From NCBI RefSeq assembly GCF_902459705.1, contig NZ_CABPRU010000001.1, forward strand, positions 186,001-250,000: 64,000 nt of DNA, written 5' to 3'. Shown piece after piece: positions 24,816-33,614 of this stretch. A program made the position numbers and the translations under genes. Position 1 is the stretch's first letter, and every line of letters begins with the position of its first letter. The stretch is from Pandoraea terrigena. Lineage in GTDB: Bacteria; Pseudomonadota; Gammaproteobacteria; Burkholderiales; Burkholderiaceae. The notes beneath the pieces were generated by a model. That model was not told the DNA's origin, searched no databases, and saw nothing but the letters and a program-made list of their open reading frames with translations.

Positions 24816-25859
24816 ATGACGATAACCCCACGCCCCTCCGTGCCGGTCGCGCATGTTGCCGGCGCCGAAAGCAGCCTGAACGACTCGTCGGCGATGGTGT
24901 TGCTCGTCGACGATCAGGCGATGGTCGGTGAAGCGATTCGCCGCGCGCTGGCGGGGGAAGCGAATATCGACTTCCACTATTGCTCGAGTCCGGAAGACGC
25001 ACTGCGCGTGGCCGAAACAACGCGCCCGACCGTGATCCTGCAGGATCTCGTGATGCCGGGCACCGACGGCCTCTCGCTGGTGCGGCAGTATCGCGCCAGT
25101 CCGCTCACACGCGACATCCCGATCATCGTGCTCTCGACGAAGGAAGAGTCGACCATCAAGCGCGAAGCGTTCGCGGCCGGTGCGAACGACTATCTGGTCA
25201 AGCTGCCCGATCCTATCGAGCTGATCGCCCGCATTCGCTATCACTCGCGCTCGTATATGAACCTGCTGCAGCGCGACGAGGCGTACCGCGCGCTGCGCGA
25301 AAGCCAGCAGCAGTTGCTGGAGACGAACCTGGAGCTGCAGCGGCTCACGCATTCCGACGGCCTGACCGGGCTGGCGAACCGACGCTACTTCGACGAGTAC
25401 TTCAGCGCGGAATGGCGCCGCGCCTTGCGCGAGCAGCGCGAGTTGGCGCTGGTCATGATCGACGTCGACAACTTCAAGATCTATAACGATACGTATGGAC
25501 ACATCGCGGGCGATGACGTCCTGCGCCGTGTCGCCACCACGATTGCCGATGCGGCGTCGCGACCGGCCGATCTCGCCGCGCGCTTCGGCGGCGAGGAGTT
25601 CGTGATCGTGTTGCCGAACACGTCGGCCAGCGGCGCGGCGGTGATCGCCGAGAAGGTGCGCGCCCAGATCGACGCGATGGCGATTGCGCATATCGGCGCT
25701 TCCAACGGCCACCACGTCACGATCAGCCTCGGGGGCGCGTCGCTGGTGCCGCGCACGCACATGGCGTCGACGTCATTGATCGAGTCGGCGGATCTGGCGC
25801 TCTACCGCGCCAAGCAACTGGGCAAGAATCGCGTGGAGATGCAGCCGGGCGCTTCCTGA
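24816..25859 (+). CDS. wspR: WspR, REC-GGDEF diguanylate cyclase
   Basis: A 347-residue response regulator with receiver (Asp77 in ILQDLVMPG) and diguanylate cyclase domain carrying the active-site GGEEF and, five residues before it, an RPAD inhibitory site (RxxD), so feedback inhibition by c-di-GMP is expected. DGLTGLANRRYFDEY marks the domain start. It lies 13 bases after wspF, as the output of the Wsp operon. The gene is intact. Confidence 0.95.
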   Translation: MTITPRPSVPVAHVAGAESSLNDSSAMVLLVDDQAMVGEAIRRALAGEANIDFHYCSSPEDALRVAETTRPTVILQDLVMPGTDGLSLVRQYRASPLTRDIPIIVLSTKEESTIKREAFAAGANDYLVKLPDPIELIARIRYHSRSYMNLLQRDEAYRALRESQQQLLETNLELQRLTHSDGLTGLANRRYFDEYFSAEWRRALREQRELALVMIDVDNFKIYNDTYGHIAGDDVLRRVATTIADAASRPADLAARFGGEEFVIVLPNTSASGAAVIAEKVRAQIDAMAIAHIGASNGHHVTISLGGASLVPRTHMASTSLIESADLALYRAKQLGKNRVEMQPGAS

Positions 25860-25874
25860 GCCCGAGGAGGGCAC

Positions 25875-26612
25875 ATGACCTTCGAGCTGTTCTATTGGCC
25901 GGGCCTGCAAGGGCGTGGTGAGTTTGTTCGCCTCGCCTTCGAGGCCACCGGCACGCCCTATGTGGAGGTCGCGCAGGGCGATGGTCCGGGGCAGGGCATG
26001 GACGGCCTGATGGACACCATGGACGATCCTGCTTGCGCGGACCCACCCTTTGCGCCGCCTTTCCTGCGTGTGGGCGATGAACTGATCGCGCAGACGGCGA
26101 ACATTCTCGCGTATCTCGGGCCGCGGCTCGGGCTGGTCGGCGAGTCGCCACGTGCGCGTCGTTGGGTCAACCAGTTGCAGCTCACGCTCGCCGATCTCGT
26201 GGACGAGGTGCACGACGCGCATCATCCCATCGCGAGCCGTCTTTACTACAGCCAGCAACGGACGGAAGCGCGAAAGCGCACGGCTGATCTCGTCGAGTAC
26301 CGGCTGCCCAAGTTTTTCGCGTACTTCGAGCACGTGCTGGCGAACAATCCGCAGGCGAGCGGCTGGCTTTCCGAGGGAGCGATGTCTTATGCCGATCTCT
26401 CGTTGTTCCAGGTGATTGCCGGGCTGGACTACGCGTTTCCGCGCGCGATGTCACGATTTGCCGGGGCATTCCCACGCTGCCAGACGGTGCACGATGCCGT
26501 GGCGCGCGTGCCGCGCGTGGCGGCCTACCTGAAGTCGCCGCGCCGCATCCCGTTCAACACCACGGGCATCTTCCGTCACTACAAGGCACTGGACCGCGCC
26601 TCGCCGTTCTGA
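25875..26612 (+). CDS. Glutathione S-transferase family protein
   Basis: A 245-residue cytosolic GST-like protein. The N-terminal thioredoxin-like domain begins FELFYWPGLQGRGEFVRLAFE, followed by PPFLRVGDELIAQTANILAYLG, where the QTANIL segment stands in place of the usual glutathione-binding ES(R/N)AI motif. The C-terminal helical domain contains the N-capping motif (MSYADLSLFQ). It starts 15 bases after wspR (AGGAGG at 25863-25868 is a strong ribosome site), so it may be cotranscribed with wsp, though no functional link is known. Substrate unknown. Confidence 0.85.
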   Translation: MTFELFYWPGLQGRGEFVRLAFEATGTPYVEVAQGDGPGQGMDGLMDTMDDPACADPPFAPPFLRVGDELIAQTANILAYLGPRLGLVGESPRARRWVNQLQLTLADLVDEVHDAHHPIASRLYYSQQRTEARKRTADLVEYRLPKFFAYFEHVLANNPQASGWLSEGAMSYADLSLFQVIAGLDYAFPRAMSRFAGAFPRCQTVHDAVARVPRVAAYLKSPRRIPFNTTGIFRHYKALDRASPF

Positions 26613-26625
26613 CGTGGCCGCCGGC

Positions 26626-27228
26626 TTACTCTGGTGATTCCGGTAGCGTCGCGTCGCCGGCATTCAACGGCCGCTGCATGAGCACGGTGTCGATCCACCG
26701 GCCGAACTTGAACCCGACGGACGTGAGCACACCTGTCTGGGTGAAGCCGCATGCCTTGTGCAGCGCCAGCGACGCCACATTGCCGCTGTCGCCGACGTTC
26801 GCGATCAGTTGCCGCCACGGGCCACCTTCACAGCGTGCGATGAGCGCAATCAGCAGTGCGCGCCCGGCGCCCTGACCCGTCGCGTCGGGCGCGATATACA
26901 CCGAATCTTCGAGCGTGAAGCGATAGGCCGAGCGCGGCCGGTAGTGCGTGGCGTACGCGTAGCCGAGTACCTTGCCATCGCGCTCGGCAATGAGGTACGG
27001 CAGCCGGGCGTCGAGCACCTTCGTGCAACGCGCGCGCATCTCGGTCTCGTCGGGCGGTACCTCCTCGAACGACGCCGTGCCGGTGCGCACGTGATGCGCA
27101 TAGATGGCTGCGATGGCCGGCAGGTCGTCGTCGCGCACGGGCCGCACCGTGAACGCGCCACGCGCGGGTTCAGTGCCGACGCCTTGCGGCGCGGTGGGAA
27201 GGGAGGCGTGAGCGGAGGACGACGACAT
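26626..27228 (-). CDS. GNAT N-acetyltransferase, phosphinothricin-acetyltransferase-like
   Basis: A 200-residue GNAT enzyme. The core begins FTVRPVRDDDLPAIAAIYAHHV; acetyl-CoA-binding residues are in APDATGQGAGRALL; the C-terminal ALHKACGFTQTGVL and the FGRWIDTVLMQR end are typical of the PAT/MddA group that acetylates phosphinothricin or methionine derivatives. The first 25 residues are polar and not part of the fold; a later start is possible but no good internal ATG precedes the domain. Convergent with the GST gene, 13 bases apart. Confidence 0.82.
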   Translation of the reverse strand: MSSSSAHASLPTAPQGVGTEPARGAFTVRPVRDDDLPAIAAIYAHHVRTGTASFEEVPPDETEMRARCTKVLDARLPYLIAERDGKVLGYAYATHYRPRSAYRFTLEDSVYIAPDATGQGAGRALLIALIARCEGGPWRQLIANVGDSGNVASLALHKACGFTQTGVLTSVGFKFGRWIDTVLMQRPLNAGDATLPESPE

Positions 27229-27361
27229 ACGAACAGACCCGTGCGTTGGATTTCACAACGGACCGGTGTCCCGGTCCGTGACAGTCAGCAGTGTGCGCTT
27301 CATCAATCCATAAGAAAAGCTGGTGTTGGTTATGAATTGCATAAGCATCACTTTGAGATGC

Positions 27362-28792
27362 TCAGGCGCCGCGCACGCCGTCCTCGCGGGCGGCGGGTGG
27401 CGCACCGTCGGTGTGCCGGGCGGCATCGCTACCCGCAGTCCCTGGCGCCGCGTTCATGGCATCGAGCCGATGTCGCACGAACCCGATGTGTTCGCGCAGC
27501 ACATAGAACTGATCGGCGTATGCCAGTGGAATCTTCAGTCGATTGACGGCGGCTTCCACGGCGTCGAGCCGATGGCGCAGGTTCCGGTATTCGGTGTGCG
27601 CGTCGTCGGCCAGTGCTTCGCGTTCGAGTGCGATGAGCGCGCCGTACCAGCGGTACAGGCGCGATTTCACGCGCCAGCTATACAGCGACGGCACCAGCCG
27701 GAATGCCGGAATCAGCACGACGAGGATCGGCACGAGCAACACGACGATGCGATCGGCGAGACTCGCGACCCAGAACGGCAGATGCCGATACAGGAATCCC
27801 TTGCCGGACGTGTAGTACCGCGCCGCGTCGTCGGAGATCGGGAATTCGTGCACCTGGGCTGACGGGAATTCCCCGGCGCGCTGCAGCAGGTTGGCCTTGC
27901 CGTGCACCTCGCGCGCGGCTTCGATCAACAGGTCGGAGAGCGCCGGATGCAGGCTGTCGCGCGCGACCAGTTCGACCGTTGGGCTGATGACGTGCACCGG
28001 TTGCGGCGGCAGATTCCGCCCGAGGTCGAAGACGCCGCGGGGCAACGTGAGTTGATTCAAATAGGTGAAGCGGCGTGTGTACGCATCGGCCTGTGCAAAG
28101 TCCATCAGTCGCACGCCAGGGGTGCGGAGCAGCTTGCGCATCGTCGGGCCGGTCGCGGAGTCTCCAGTGAGCATGACGGCATCGACGCGGCCGTCGATCA
28201 ACGCCTGCGCGGCTTCCTGTCCGTCGTACGCCGTGAGGCGGGTCACGCCGCCCGGCTCGATACCGTTTGCCTTGAGCAAGGTGAGCGACAGCGCGCGTGC
28301 GCCGCTGCCTTCGCGGCCGATGGCGATGCGCTTGCCCGTCAGATCCGACAGCTTCGTGACACGTGCCCCGCGATAGAACACCGAGATCGGCGCGTAGAAC
28401 ATGCTGCCGAGCGAGACCAGGCCATCGACGTCGAGGCCTTGCGACACGCCACCCTGCACCAGTCCCAGGTCGACGTTCTGCGAGGCGTCGGCGAGCCGCT
28501 CCACGTTCTGGCGCGAGCCTTCGGACGCGAGGACGTTGAGCGTGATTCCGTCGCGCGCGAGAATCGTCTTATATCGTTGTGCGGCGTTCCAGAAGGAACT
28601 GCCCTCCGGGCCGGCACTGATCGTGACGGTGCGCGGCGGCGCCGGCTGCACGAGCCACACGGCGAGCCAGATGGCCGCCATCGACAAGAGGACGACCGGG
28701 CCGAAGGACACGGCGAGGTCGCGCCAGGAAATGGCGACGAAGCGGGCACGGAGTCGCCGGTGAGCGGGTGAGTTCGAGTCGGTCGTCATCAA
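27362..28792 (-). CDS. TAXI-family solute-binding protein with two membrane anchors
   Basis: A 476-residue protein. An uncleaved N-terminal membrane helix (about residues 29-49) is followed by a TAXI-type TRAP-transporter binding domain (TVTISAGPEGSSFWNAAQRY, LVQGGVS, FYRGARVTKLSDL, GKRIAIGREGSGARALSLTLL), then a second membrane segment near 350-370 (IVVLLVPILVVLIPAF) and a cytoplasmic helical tail. No TRAP permease genes are nearby. The two anchors mean it is not a free periplasmic binder; a sensory or unusual transport role is possible. Its divergent neighbour starts well away, and it stands alone. Confidence 0.8.
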   Translation of the reverse strand: MMTTDSNSPAHRRLRARFVAISWRDLAVSFGPVVLLSMAAIWLAVWLVQPAPPRTVTISAGPEGSSFWNAAQRYKTILARDGITLNVLASEGSRQNVERLADASQNVDLGLVQGGVSQGLDVDGLVSLGSMFYAPISVFYRGARVTKLSDLTGKRIAIGREGSGARALSLTLLKANGIEPGGVTRLTAYDGQEAAQALIDGRVDAVMLTGDSATGPTMRKLLRTPGVRLMDFAQADAYTRRFTYLNQLTLPRGVFDLGRNLPPQPVHVISPTVELVARDSLHPALSDLLIEAAREVHGKANLLQRAGEFPSAQVHEFPISDDAARYYTSGKGFLYRHLPFWVASLADRIVVLLVPILVVLIPAFRLVPSLYSWRVKSRLYRWYGALIALEREALADDAHTEYRNLRHRLDAVEAAVNRLKIPLAYADQFYVLREHIGFVRHRLDAMNAAPGTAGSDAARHTDGAPPAAREDGVRGA

Positions 28793-28873
28793 AACAGGCG
28801 GGCATGTCCCACATATCCAACACCCGGCCGATCATACGCCATCTACTGTGACCGATCGGGCCATGCGCGGTCG

Positions 28874-29794
28874 TCAGCGGTGCGCCAGGCTCTGGGCGAG
28901 TTGTTTCCAGAGGTGATCGGCGGCGGGCGACAGGCGCCGGCCCACGCGCGTCATCATCTGGCTGGAAAAGCCGGTCGCGATCGGATGGTCGATGGGCACG
29001 GCGACCAGTTCGCCAAGCTCGATGCCGCGCCGCGCGGTGATCGCCGACATGAAGGCCACGCCCAGGCCCGCCGCCGCGAGCGTCTGCGCCGTGTTGAACA
29101 GATCGACACGGTAGGCCGGTGTCGCGTTCAGGCGCGCGGTGTCGAGCACGGAGTGCACGAACTGCTGCACGCCGTGCGCCTCGGTCATGAAGATGAGCCG
29201 TTCGTGCGCCAGTTCCGAGGGCGGCACGCGCGTCATGGTCGCGAAGCGATGCGTGGGGGCGACCACGGCGCACAGGGCCTTCGCGGCAAACGGATGAATG
29301 CGCATCGCCGGGTCGTCGGCCGAGCGGGCGCACAGACCGATGTCCACGACGTCGTCGCGCACGAGCGAGAGCACGGCGGGCGTCGGGCCGGAGCGAATTT
29401 CGACGAGGATGTCCGGATAGCTCATCGAAAAGCGCTGTAACGCCTGCGCGATCAGGCGGCCGATGAACCCTTCCCCGACACCGATCGCCACGCGCCCTCG
29501 TTTCAGGTGCCGGTATTCCTCGAGCCGCGCCGACAGATCGCGCTGACGACGTTGGCCGTCGCGGTAATAGTCGATAAGCACCTGGCCGATCTCGGTGACA
29601 CTCACGTTGCGCCCGCGGCGCTCGATCAGCGGAAAACGCAGGCGCCGCTCGAGCGCCGCGATCTGCCGGCTGACCACGGACGGATTCACGCCGAGCGACT
29701 CGGCGGCCATGCGTACGCCCCCCGTCGCGGCAATCTCCGAGAGATATTTGAGCGCACGCTCACCGATGTCGTCGATCCACGCCTCGTATGTCAT
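28874..29794 (-). CDS. LysR-family transcriptional regulator
   Basis: A 306-residue LTTR with HTH at about residues 15-72 (ALKYLSEIAATGGVRMAAES, then NPSVVSRQIAALERRL). The effector domain follows (GRVAIGVGEGFIGRLIAQAL onward). It is divergent from the M20 amidohydrolase and MHS transporter operon at 30060-32557 and probably controls it; a nested inverted repeat at 29956-29987 is the likely operator. The effector may be the imported amidated substrate or its product, by inference only. Confidence 0.87.
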   Translation of the reverse strand: MTYEAWIDDIGERALKYLSEIAATGGVRMAAESLGVNPSVVSRQIAALERRLRFPLIERRGRNVSVTEIGQVLIDYYRDGQRRQRDLSARLEEYRHLKRGRVAIGVGEGFIGRLIAQALQRFSMSYPDILVEIRSGPTPAVLSLVRDDVVDIGLCARSADDPAMRIHPFAAKALCAVVAPTHRFATMTRVPPSELAHERLIFMTEAHGVQQFVHSVLDTARLNATPAYRVDLFNTAQTLAAAGLGVAFMSAITARRGIELGELVAVPIDHPIATGFSSQMMTRVGRRLSPAADHLWKQLAQSLAHR

Positions 29795-29955
29795 AGGTGT
29801 CCCAGTGTTGTGTTCGCGCGAATGCGCCAGCCTGGCCCGACACAGGCCTGATGGCCGGTCGCGCCACGGCGAGGGCGCCGAATCTTCTGCTCAAGTCATG
29901 GAATCGACGATGATGCGTGTCGACGATGTCGCCATCTCGTTAGCCTGCCCGGGAG

Positions 29956-29987
29956 ATCAATTGTTGACTTGAAAGCAACATTTTGAT
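29956..29987. promoter_or_regulatory. Nested inverted repeat, candidate LysR operator
   Basis: atcaa (29956-29960) and ttgat (29983-29987) enclose tgttg (29962-29966) and caaca (29976-29980). A T-N11-A spacing (29965-29977) lies at the centre. A TTGACT that could act as a -35 element (29964-29969) falls inside it, with only a poor -10 17 bases later, as expected for an activator-dependent promoter. Confidence 0.5.
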
Positions 29988-30059
29988 GTGGTTTGCGTCA
30001 TGGGTGGGAATTTTCGTCGGTGCAATACTCCGCGATATTCAACAAGAGAGGAGCCCCCG

Positions 30060-31250
30060 ATGAGCGAGATTCGCTATTGCGAAGTGAGCGATTTGCTGGA
30101 GGCGCGCGAGCCGCTGGCCGAGATGCGTCACCATATCCATCAACATCCCGAACTGTCCTACGAGGAAGTCGACACGTCGCGCTACGTGGCGCAAAAGCTC
30201 GAAGGCTGGGGGTACCAGGTTACGCGCCACGTCGGCGGTCACGGCGTCGTGGCCTCGCTCACCGCGGGCACGAGCGGGCGCACGGTAGGTGTGCGCGCCG
30301 ACATGGACGCGCTGCCGATTCACGAGCAGACCGGACTGGCCTATGCCAGCGTGCACGACGGCAAGATGCACGCCTGCGGTCACGACGGTCACACGGCCGT
30401 GCTGCTCGGCGCTGCGCAGCAACTCGCGAAGACGCGCAATTTCGACGGCACCGTTCATCTGATTTTCCAACCGGCGGAAGAAGCCGGGTCGAACAGCGGT
30501 GCCGAGCAGATGATTGCCGACGGCCTGTTCGAGCGCTTTCCGTGTGAGGCGATCTTCGGTCTGCACAACCACCCGGGCGTGGCCACGGGCACGTTCGGCT
30601 TCCGTGCCGGTCCGCTGATGGCAGCGTGCGACACCGTCAGGATTCGCATTCACGGCCGTGGCGGTCATGCGGCGCGTCCGCATCTGGCGATCGATCCGGT
30701 GATGATCGGCAGCAGCCTGGTGATGGCGCTGCAAACCGTGGTCGCGCGCAACGTCGACCCGACCGAGGCCGCCGTCGTGACGGTCGGCACATTCCATGCC
30801 GGTTTTGCGCCGAACGTCATTCCCGAGGAGGCCGTGCTGGAGATGAGCGTGCGCTCGTTCTCGGCGACAGTGCGCGCCACGCTGGAGGCGCGTATTCGTG
30901 CGCTGGTGGCGTCGCACACCGAAGGCTACGGCGCGAGCGCCGACGTCGAGTACATCCGCGGCTATCCGGTGCTCGTGAACAGCGAGGCGGAGACCGAATT
31001 CGCCCGTGGCGTGGCCGAAGCGCTGGTGGGCGCCGAGCACGTCATCTCGCCGTTCCCGCCGATCGCGGGCAGCGAGGACTTCGCGTACTACCTGCAGAAG
31101 GTGCCGGGCTGCTTCATTCGCCTGGGGAACGGCGAGGGCAAGCCGATGCTGCACAACGCCAAGTACGACTTCAACGACGATAACCTGACCATCGGCGCGG
31201 CCTTCTGGACCCGTCTCGTCGAAAGCTTTCTTGCCAAGGAGCGCGCATGA
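30060..31250 (+). CDS. M20-family amidohydrolase (hippurate hydrolase-like)
   Basis: A 396-residue metal-dependent aminoacylase/carboxypeptidase of peptidase family M20D. Motifs: HHIHQHPELSYEE, VRADMDALPIHE, HACGHDGHTAVLLGAA (metal Cys/His), FQPAEEAGSNSGAEQM, and GSEDFAYYLQKVPG near the end. It removes acyl or similar groups from N-acylated amino acids. ATG 30060 follows GAGAGGAG (30046-30053). It ends in an ATGA overlap with the MHS transporter, so import and hydrolysis of one substrate seem coupled. Exact substrate unknown. Confidence 0.88.
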   Translation: MSEIRYCEVSDLLEAREPLAEMRHHIHQHPELSYEEVDTSRYVAQKLEGWGYQVTRHVGGHGVVASLTAGTSGRTVGVRADMDALPIHEQTGLAYASVHDGKMHACGHDGHTAVLLGAAQQLAKTRNFDGTVHLIFQPAEEAGSNSGAEQMIADGLFERFPCEAIFGLHNHPGVATGTFGFRAGPLMAACDTVRIRIHGRGGHAARPHLAIDPVMIGSSLVMALQTVVARNVDPTEAAVVTVGTFHAGFAPNVIPEEAVLEMSVRSFSATVRATLEARIRALVASHTEGYGASADVEYIRGYPVLVNSEAETEFARGVAEALVGAEHVISPFPPIAGSEDFAYYLQKVPGCFIRLGNGEGKPMLHNAKYDFNDDNLTIGAAFWTRLVESFLAKERA

Positions 31251-32557
31251 GCATCGCTACGTCCTCGTTGCCGCTTGACGGCGTCCAGCCGTCGCAGATG
31301 AGCGCGGCGCAACAACGCAAGATCGTGTTCGCCGCCGTCATCGGCAACCTGCTGGAGTTCTTCGACTTCACGGTCTACAGCTACTTCGCACTGACCATCG
31401 GCAAACAGTTCTTCCCGGCCCACGATCCGGTCACGTCCTCGCTGCTGGCGTTTGCCGTGTTCGCGGTGGGCTTCGTGATGCGCCCGCTCGGCGGCTTCGT
31501 GCTGGGCCGCTACGCGGACCGTGCCGGCCGCAAGCCGGCGCTCACGCTCACCATCGGCTTGATGGCACTCGGTTCGGCGGCCATCGGCCTCGCGCCGACG
31601 TATGCGCAGATCGGCCTGGCAGCGCCGCTGCTGATCGTCGCGGCGCGCTTGCTGCAAGGCTTCGCGCAAGGCGGTGAATTCGGCGCGGCGACCGCTACGT
31701 TGCTGGAGATGGGCGGTGCGAAGCGCCGCGGCTTTCGCGCGAGCTGGCAGTTGGCGAGCCAGGGCGCGGCAGCGTTGCTCGGCTCGGGCCTGGCCGCGAG
31801 CCTCGGCTTCCTGCTCTCGGACGACACCATGCACAGCTGGGGCTGGCGTATTCCGTTCCTGCTGGGCACGCTGATTGCCCCGGTCGGGATCTACCTGCGT
31901 CGTCACATCCAGGAAGAGCCGCCGAAGGCGACGGCGATCGCGGGGCGCGACGACCCCAAGCGCGGCGTGTACGTGCGCAACTGGTTCCTCACGATCTTCT
32001 CGATCATGGGCATGTCGGTGTCGACGTACGTGATGATGTATTACATGCCGACGTACTGCATTCAGTACCTGGGCCTGCCACCGAAGATGTCGATGTTCGC
32101 CGGGGTGACGGCCAGCACGATCTCGCTGGTGATGTGCCCGATCTATGGCGCATGGTCGGACAAGATGGGCCGCCGCAAGCCGCTCACGATCATCGGCCGC
32201 GTGGCGCTCATCGTGCTGCTGTATCCGGCGTTCTGGATCATGACGCACTTCCCTTCGCTGCCGGTGGTGCTGGCGGCGCTCGTCGTGCTCATGCTCTGCT
32301 ACACGATGGGTTCGGCGCCCGCTTACGCGCTGATGCCGGAGAACTTCCCGAAGCATCTGCGTGCCGGCTATATGTCGAGTGCGTATGCGATTGCGGTGTC
32401 GGCATTCGGCGGTACGGCGCAGCTTGTCGCAGGCGGGCTGATTCGCGCGACCGGCAACAAGATGGCCCCGGCCTGGTACATGATCGTCTGCGTGATCATC
32501 TCGCTCATCGCCGTGTCGATGTTTGAAGAGACCGGCAACAAGGTGCTCGACGAGTAA
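31247..32557 (+). CDS. MHS-family MFS transporter (metabolite:H+ symporter)
   Basis: A 436-residue, 12-helix symporter. Family marks: NLLEFFDFTVYSYFALTIG in helix 1, MRPLGGFVLGRYADRAGRK, LQGFAQGGEFGAATATLLEM and WRIPFLLGTLIAPVGIYLRR. MHS members import organic acids, shikimate, proline/betaine or similar solutes. It is translationally coupled to the M20 hydrolase, so it probably brings in that enzyme's substrate. It is convergent with the response-regulator gene ending at 32622; no clear terminator is visible in the 64 bases between. Confidence 0.88.
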   Translation: MSIATSSLPLDGVQPSQMSAAQQRKIVFAAVIGNLLEFFDFTVYSYFALTIGKQFFPAHDPVTSSLLAFAVFAVGFVMRPLGGFVLGRYADRAGRKPALTLTIGLMALGSAAIGLAPTYAQIGLAAPLLIVAARLLQGFAQGGEFGAATATLLEMGGAKRRGFRASWQLASQGAAALLGSGLAASLGFLLSDDTMHSWGWRIPFLLGTLIAPVGIYLRRHIQEEPPKATAIAGRDDPKRGVYVRNWFLTIFSIMGMSVSTYVMMYYMPTYCIQYLGLPPKMSMFAGVTASTISLVMCPIYGAWSDKMGRRKPLTIIGRVALIVLLYPAFWIMTHFPSLPVVLAALVVLMLCYTMGSAPAYALMPENFPKHLRAGYMSSAYAIAVSAFGGTAQLVAGGLIRATGNKMAPAWYMIVCVIISLIAVSMFEETGNKVLDE

Positions 32558-32621
32558 TCGTCCGAGGTCGGTCGTCCAGTGCGAACGCAGTGCCAATCAG
32601 TTTCGCTGCATGACGCCGACT

Positions 32622-33614
32622 TCACCGCCGTTCGAGGACTTTCATCACCAGCGCAGCGGCAGTCGCGCGGGTCTCCACGTGGAGCTTTCGGAACAGGTGT
32701 TCGAGGTGCTTGTTGACGGTGCGGGCCGCCATGCCGAGGATGTCCCCGATGTCGCGATTGGCTTTGCCGCGCGACACCCACAGGAGCACTTCGGCTTCGC
32801 GTGCGGTCAGGCCGAAGCGCAGGGCAAGCGCCGTGCAGTAAGCGGTGTCGTCGGCTTCCGTGAGCGTGACGATCCACTCGCCGGTCTTCGGGGCCGGGGC
32901 GGCCGTGGCGGAACGGCGAACGTTCTCGAGGACGCATTCATGGACGACGTCCGCCTGCGCGCCGTGCGCAAGCCAGGCCACGAACCAATCCAGCAATGGC
33001 GCAGGCAAACGCGGTTTGACGACGTCCTCGTGCGTCGCCCCGTAGGCCGCGATCTGCCGCGCCGCCTGAGGGCTCTGCCAGCAGATCGTGCCGTCCTCCG
33101 AGACGATGAGCGCTGCGCGCGCGCCGAGCGAAAGCGCCGCCTGTGCATAGGATTGCGCGCGCGAGCGCACCACATGCGCCCCAATGCGCGCGCACACTTC
33201 TTCCGGGCGCACGGGTTTCGTTACGTAATCGATGCCCCCGACGCGAAAGCCCCGCACGACATGCTCGCTTTCCGTGAGCGACGTCATGAAGATGACCGGG
33301 AGATGCTCGTAACGCGGGTCCTGTTTGATCCGCGTGCAGGTCTCGAAGCCGTCCATCGCGGGCATCATCGCGTCGAGCAGCACGACATCCGGCGTGACCC
33401 GCGACAGACACTTCAATGCCGCCTCGCCGCTTAACGCGACGAGCACCGCGTAGCCGTTCGCTTGCAGGGTATCGGAGAGAAAGGCGAGATTGTCGGGCGT
33501 GTCGTCCACGATCAGCACGATGGGACGGTTTCCCAGCCACTCCGGCGGGGCGCTCGCCTCCGTGCGCACATCATGCACCGGTGGCGCGGGGCAGGTGGAC
33601 AAGCTCATGTTCAA
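32622..33614 (-). CDS. Response regulator, REC plus LuxR-type HTH
   Basis: A 330-residue regulator. Receiver at about residues 32-150 with Asp37/Asp38, phospho-acceptor Asp81 (VVLLDAMMPAMDG) and Lys in YVTKPV; a central domain (about 160-245) that looks PAS-like (ALIVSEDGTICWQSPQAARQI); LuxR/NarL HTH at about 265-330 (LTAREAEVLLWVSRGKANRDI, MAARTVNKHLEHLF). Its start lies inside the 3' end of the kinase gene (44-base overlap), so the two form a coupled two-component pair. It likely binds the palindrome at 37089-37112 and activates the amide operon. An alternative start is Met3 at 33608. Confidence 0.9.
   Translation of the reverse strand: MNMSLSTCPAPPVHDVRTEASAPPEWLGNRPIVLIVDDTPDNLAFLSDTLQANGYAVLVALSGEAALKCLSRVTPDVVLLDAMMPAMDGFETCTRIKQDPRYEHLPVIFMTSLTESEHVVRGFRVGGIDYVTKPVRPEEVCARIGAHVVRSRAQSYAQAALSLGARAALIVSEDGTICWQSPQAARQIAAYGATHEDVVKPRLPAPLLDWFVAWLAHGAQADVVHECVLENVRRSATAAPAPKTGEWIVTLTEADDTAYCTALALRFGLTAREAEVLLWVSRGKANRDIGDILGMAARTVNKHLEHLFRKLHVETRATAAALVMKVLERR

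Noticed and set aside
31088-32596. Antisense frame of 502 codons opposite the MHS transporter
   Set aside because: The plus strand encodes all MHS motifs; the antisense product is Arg/His-rich.
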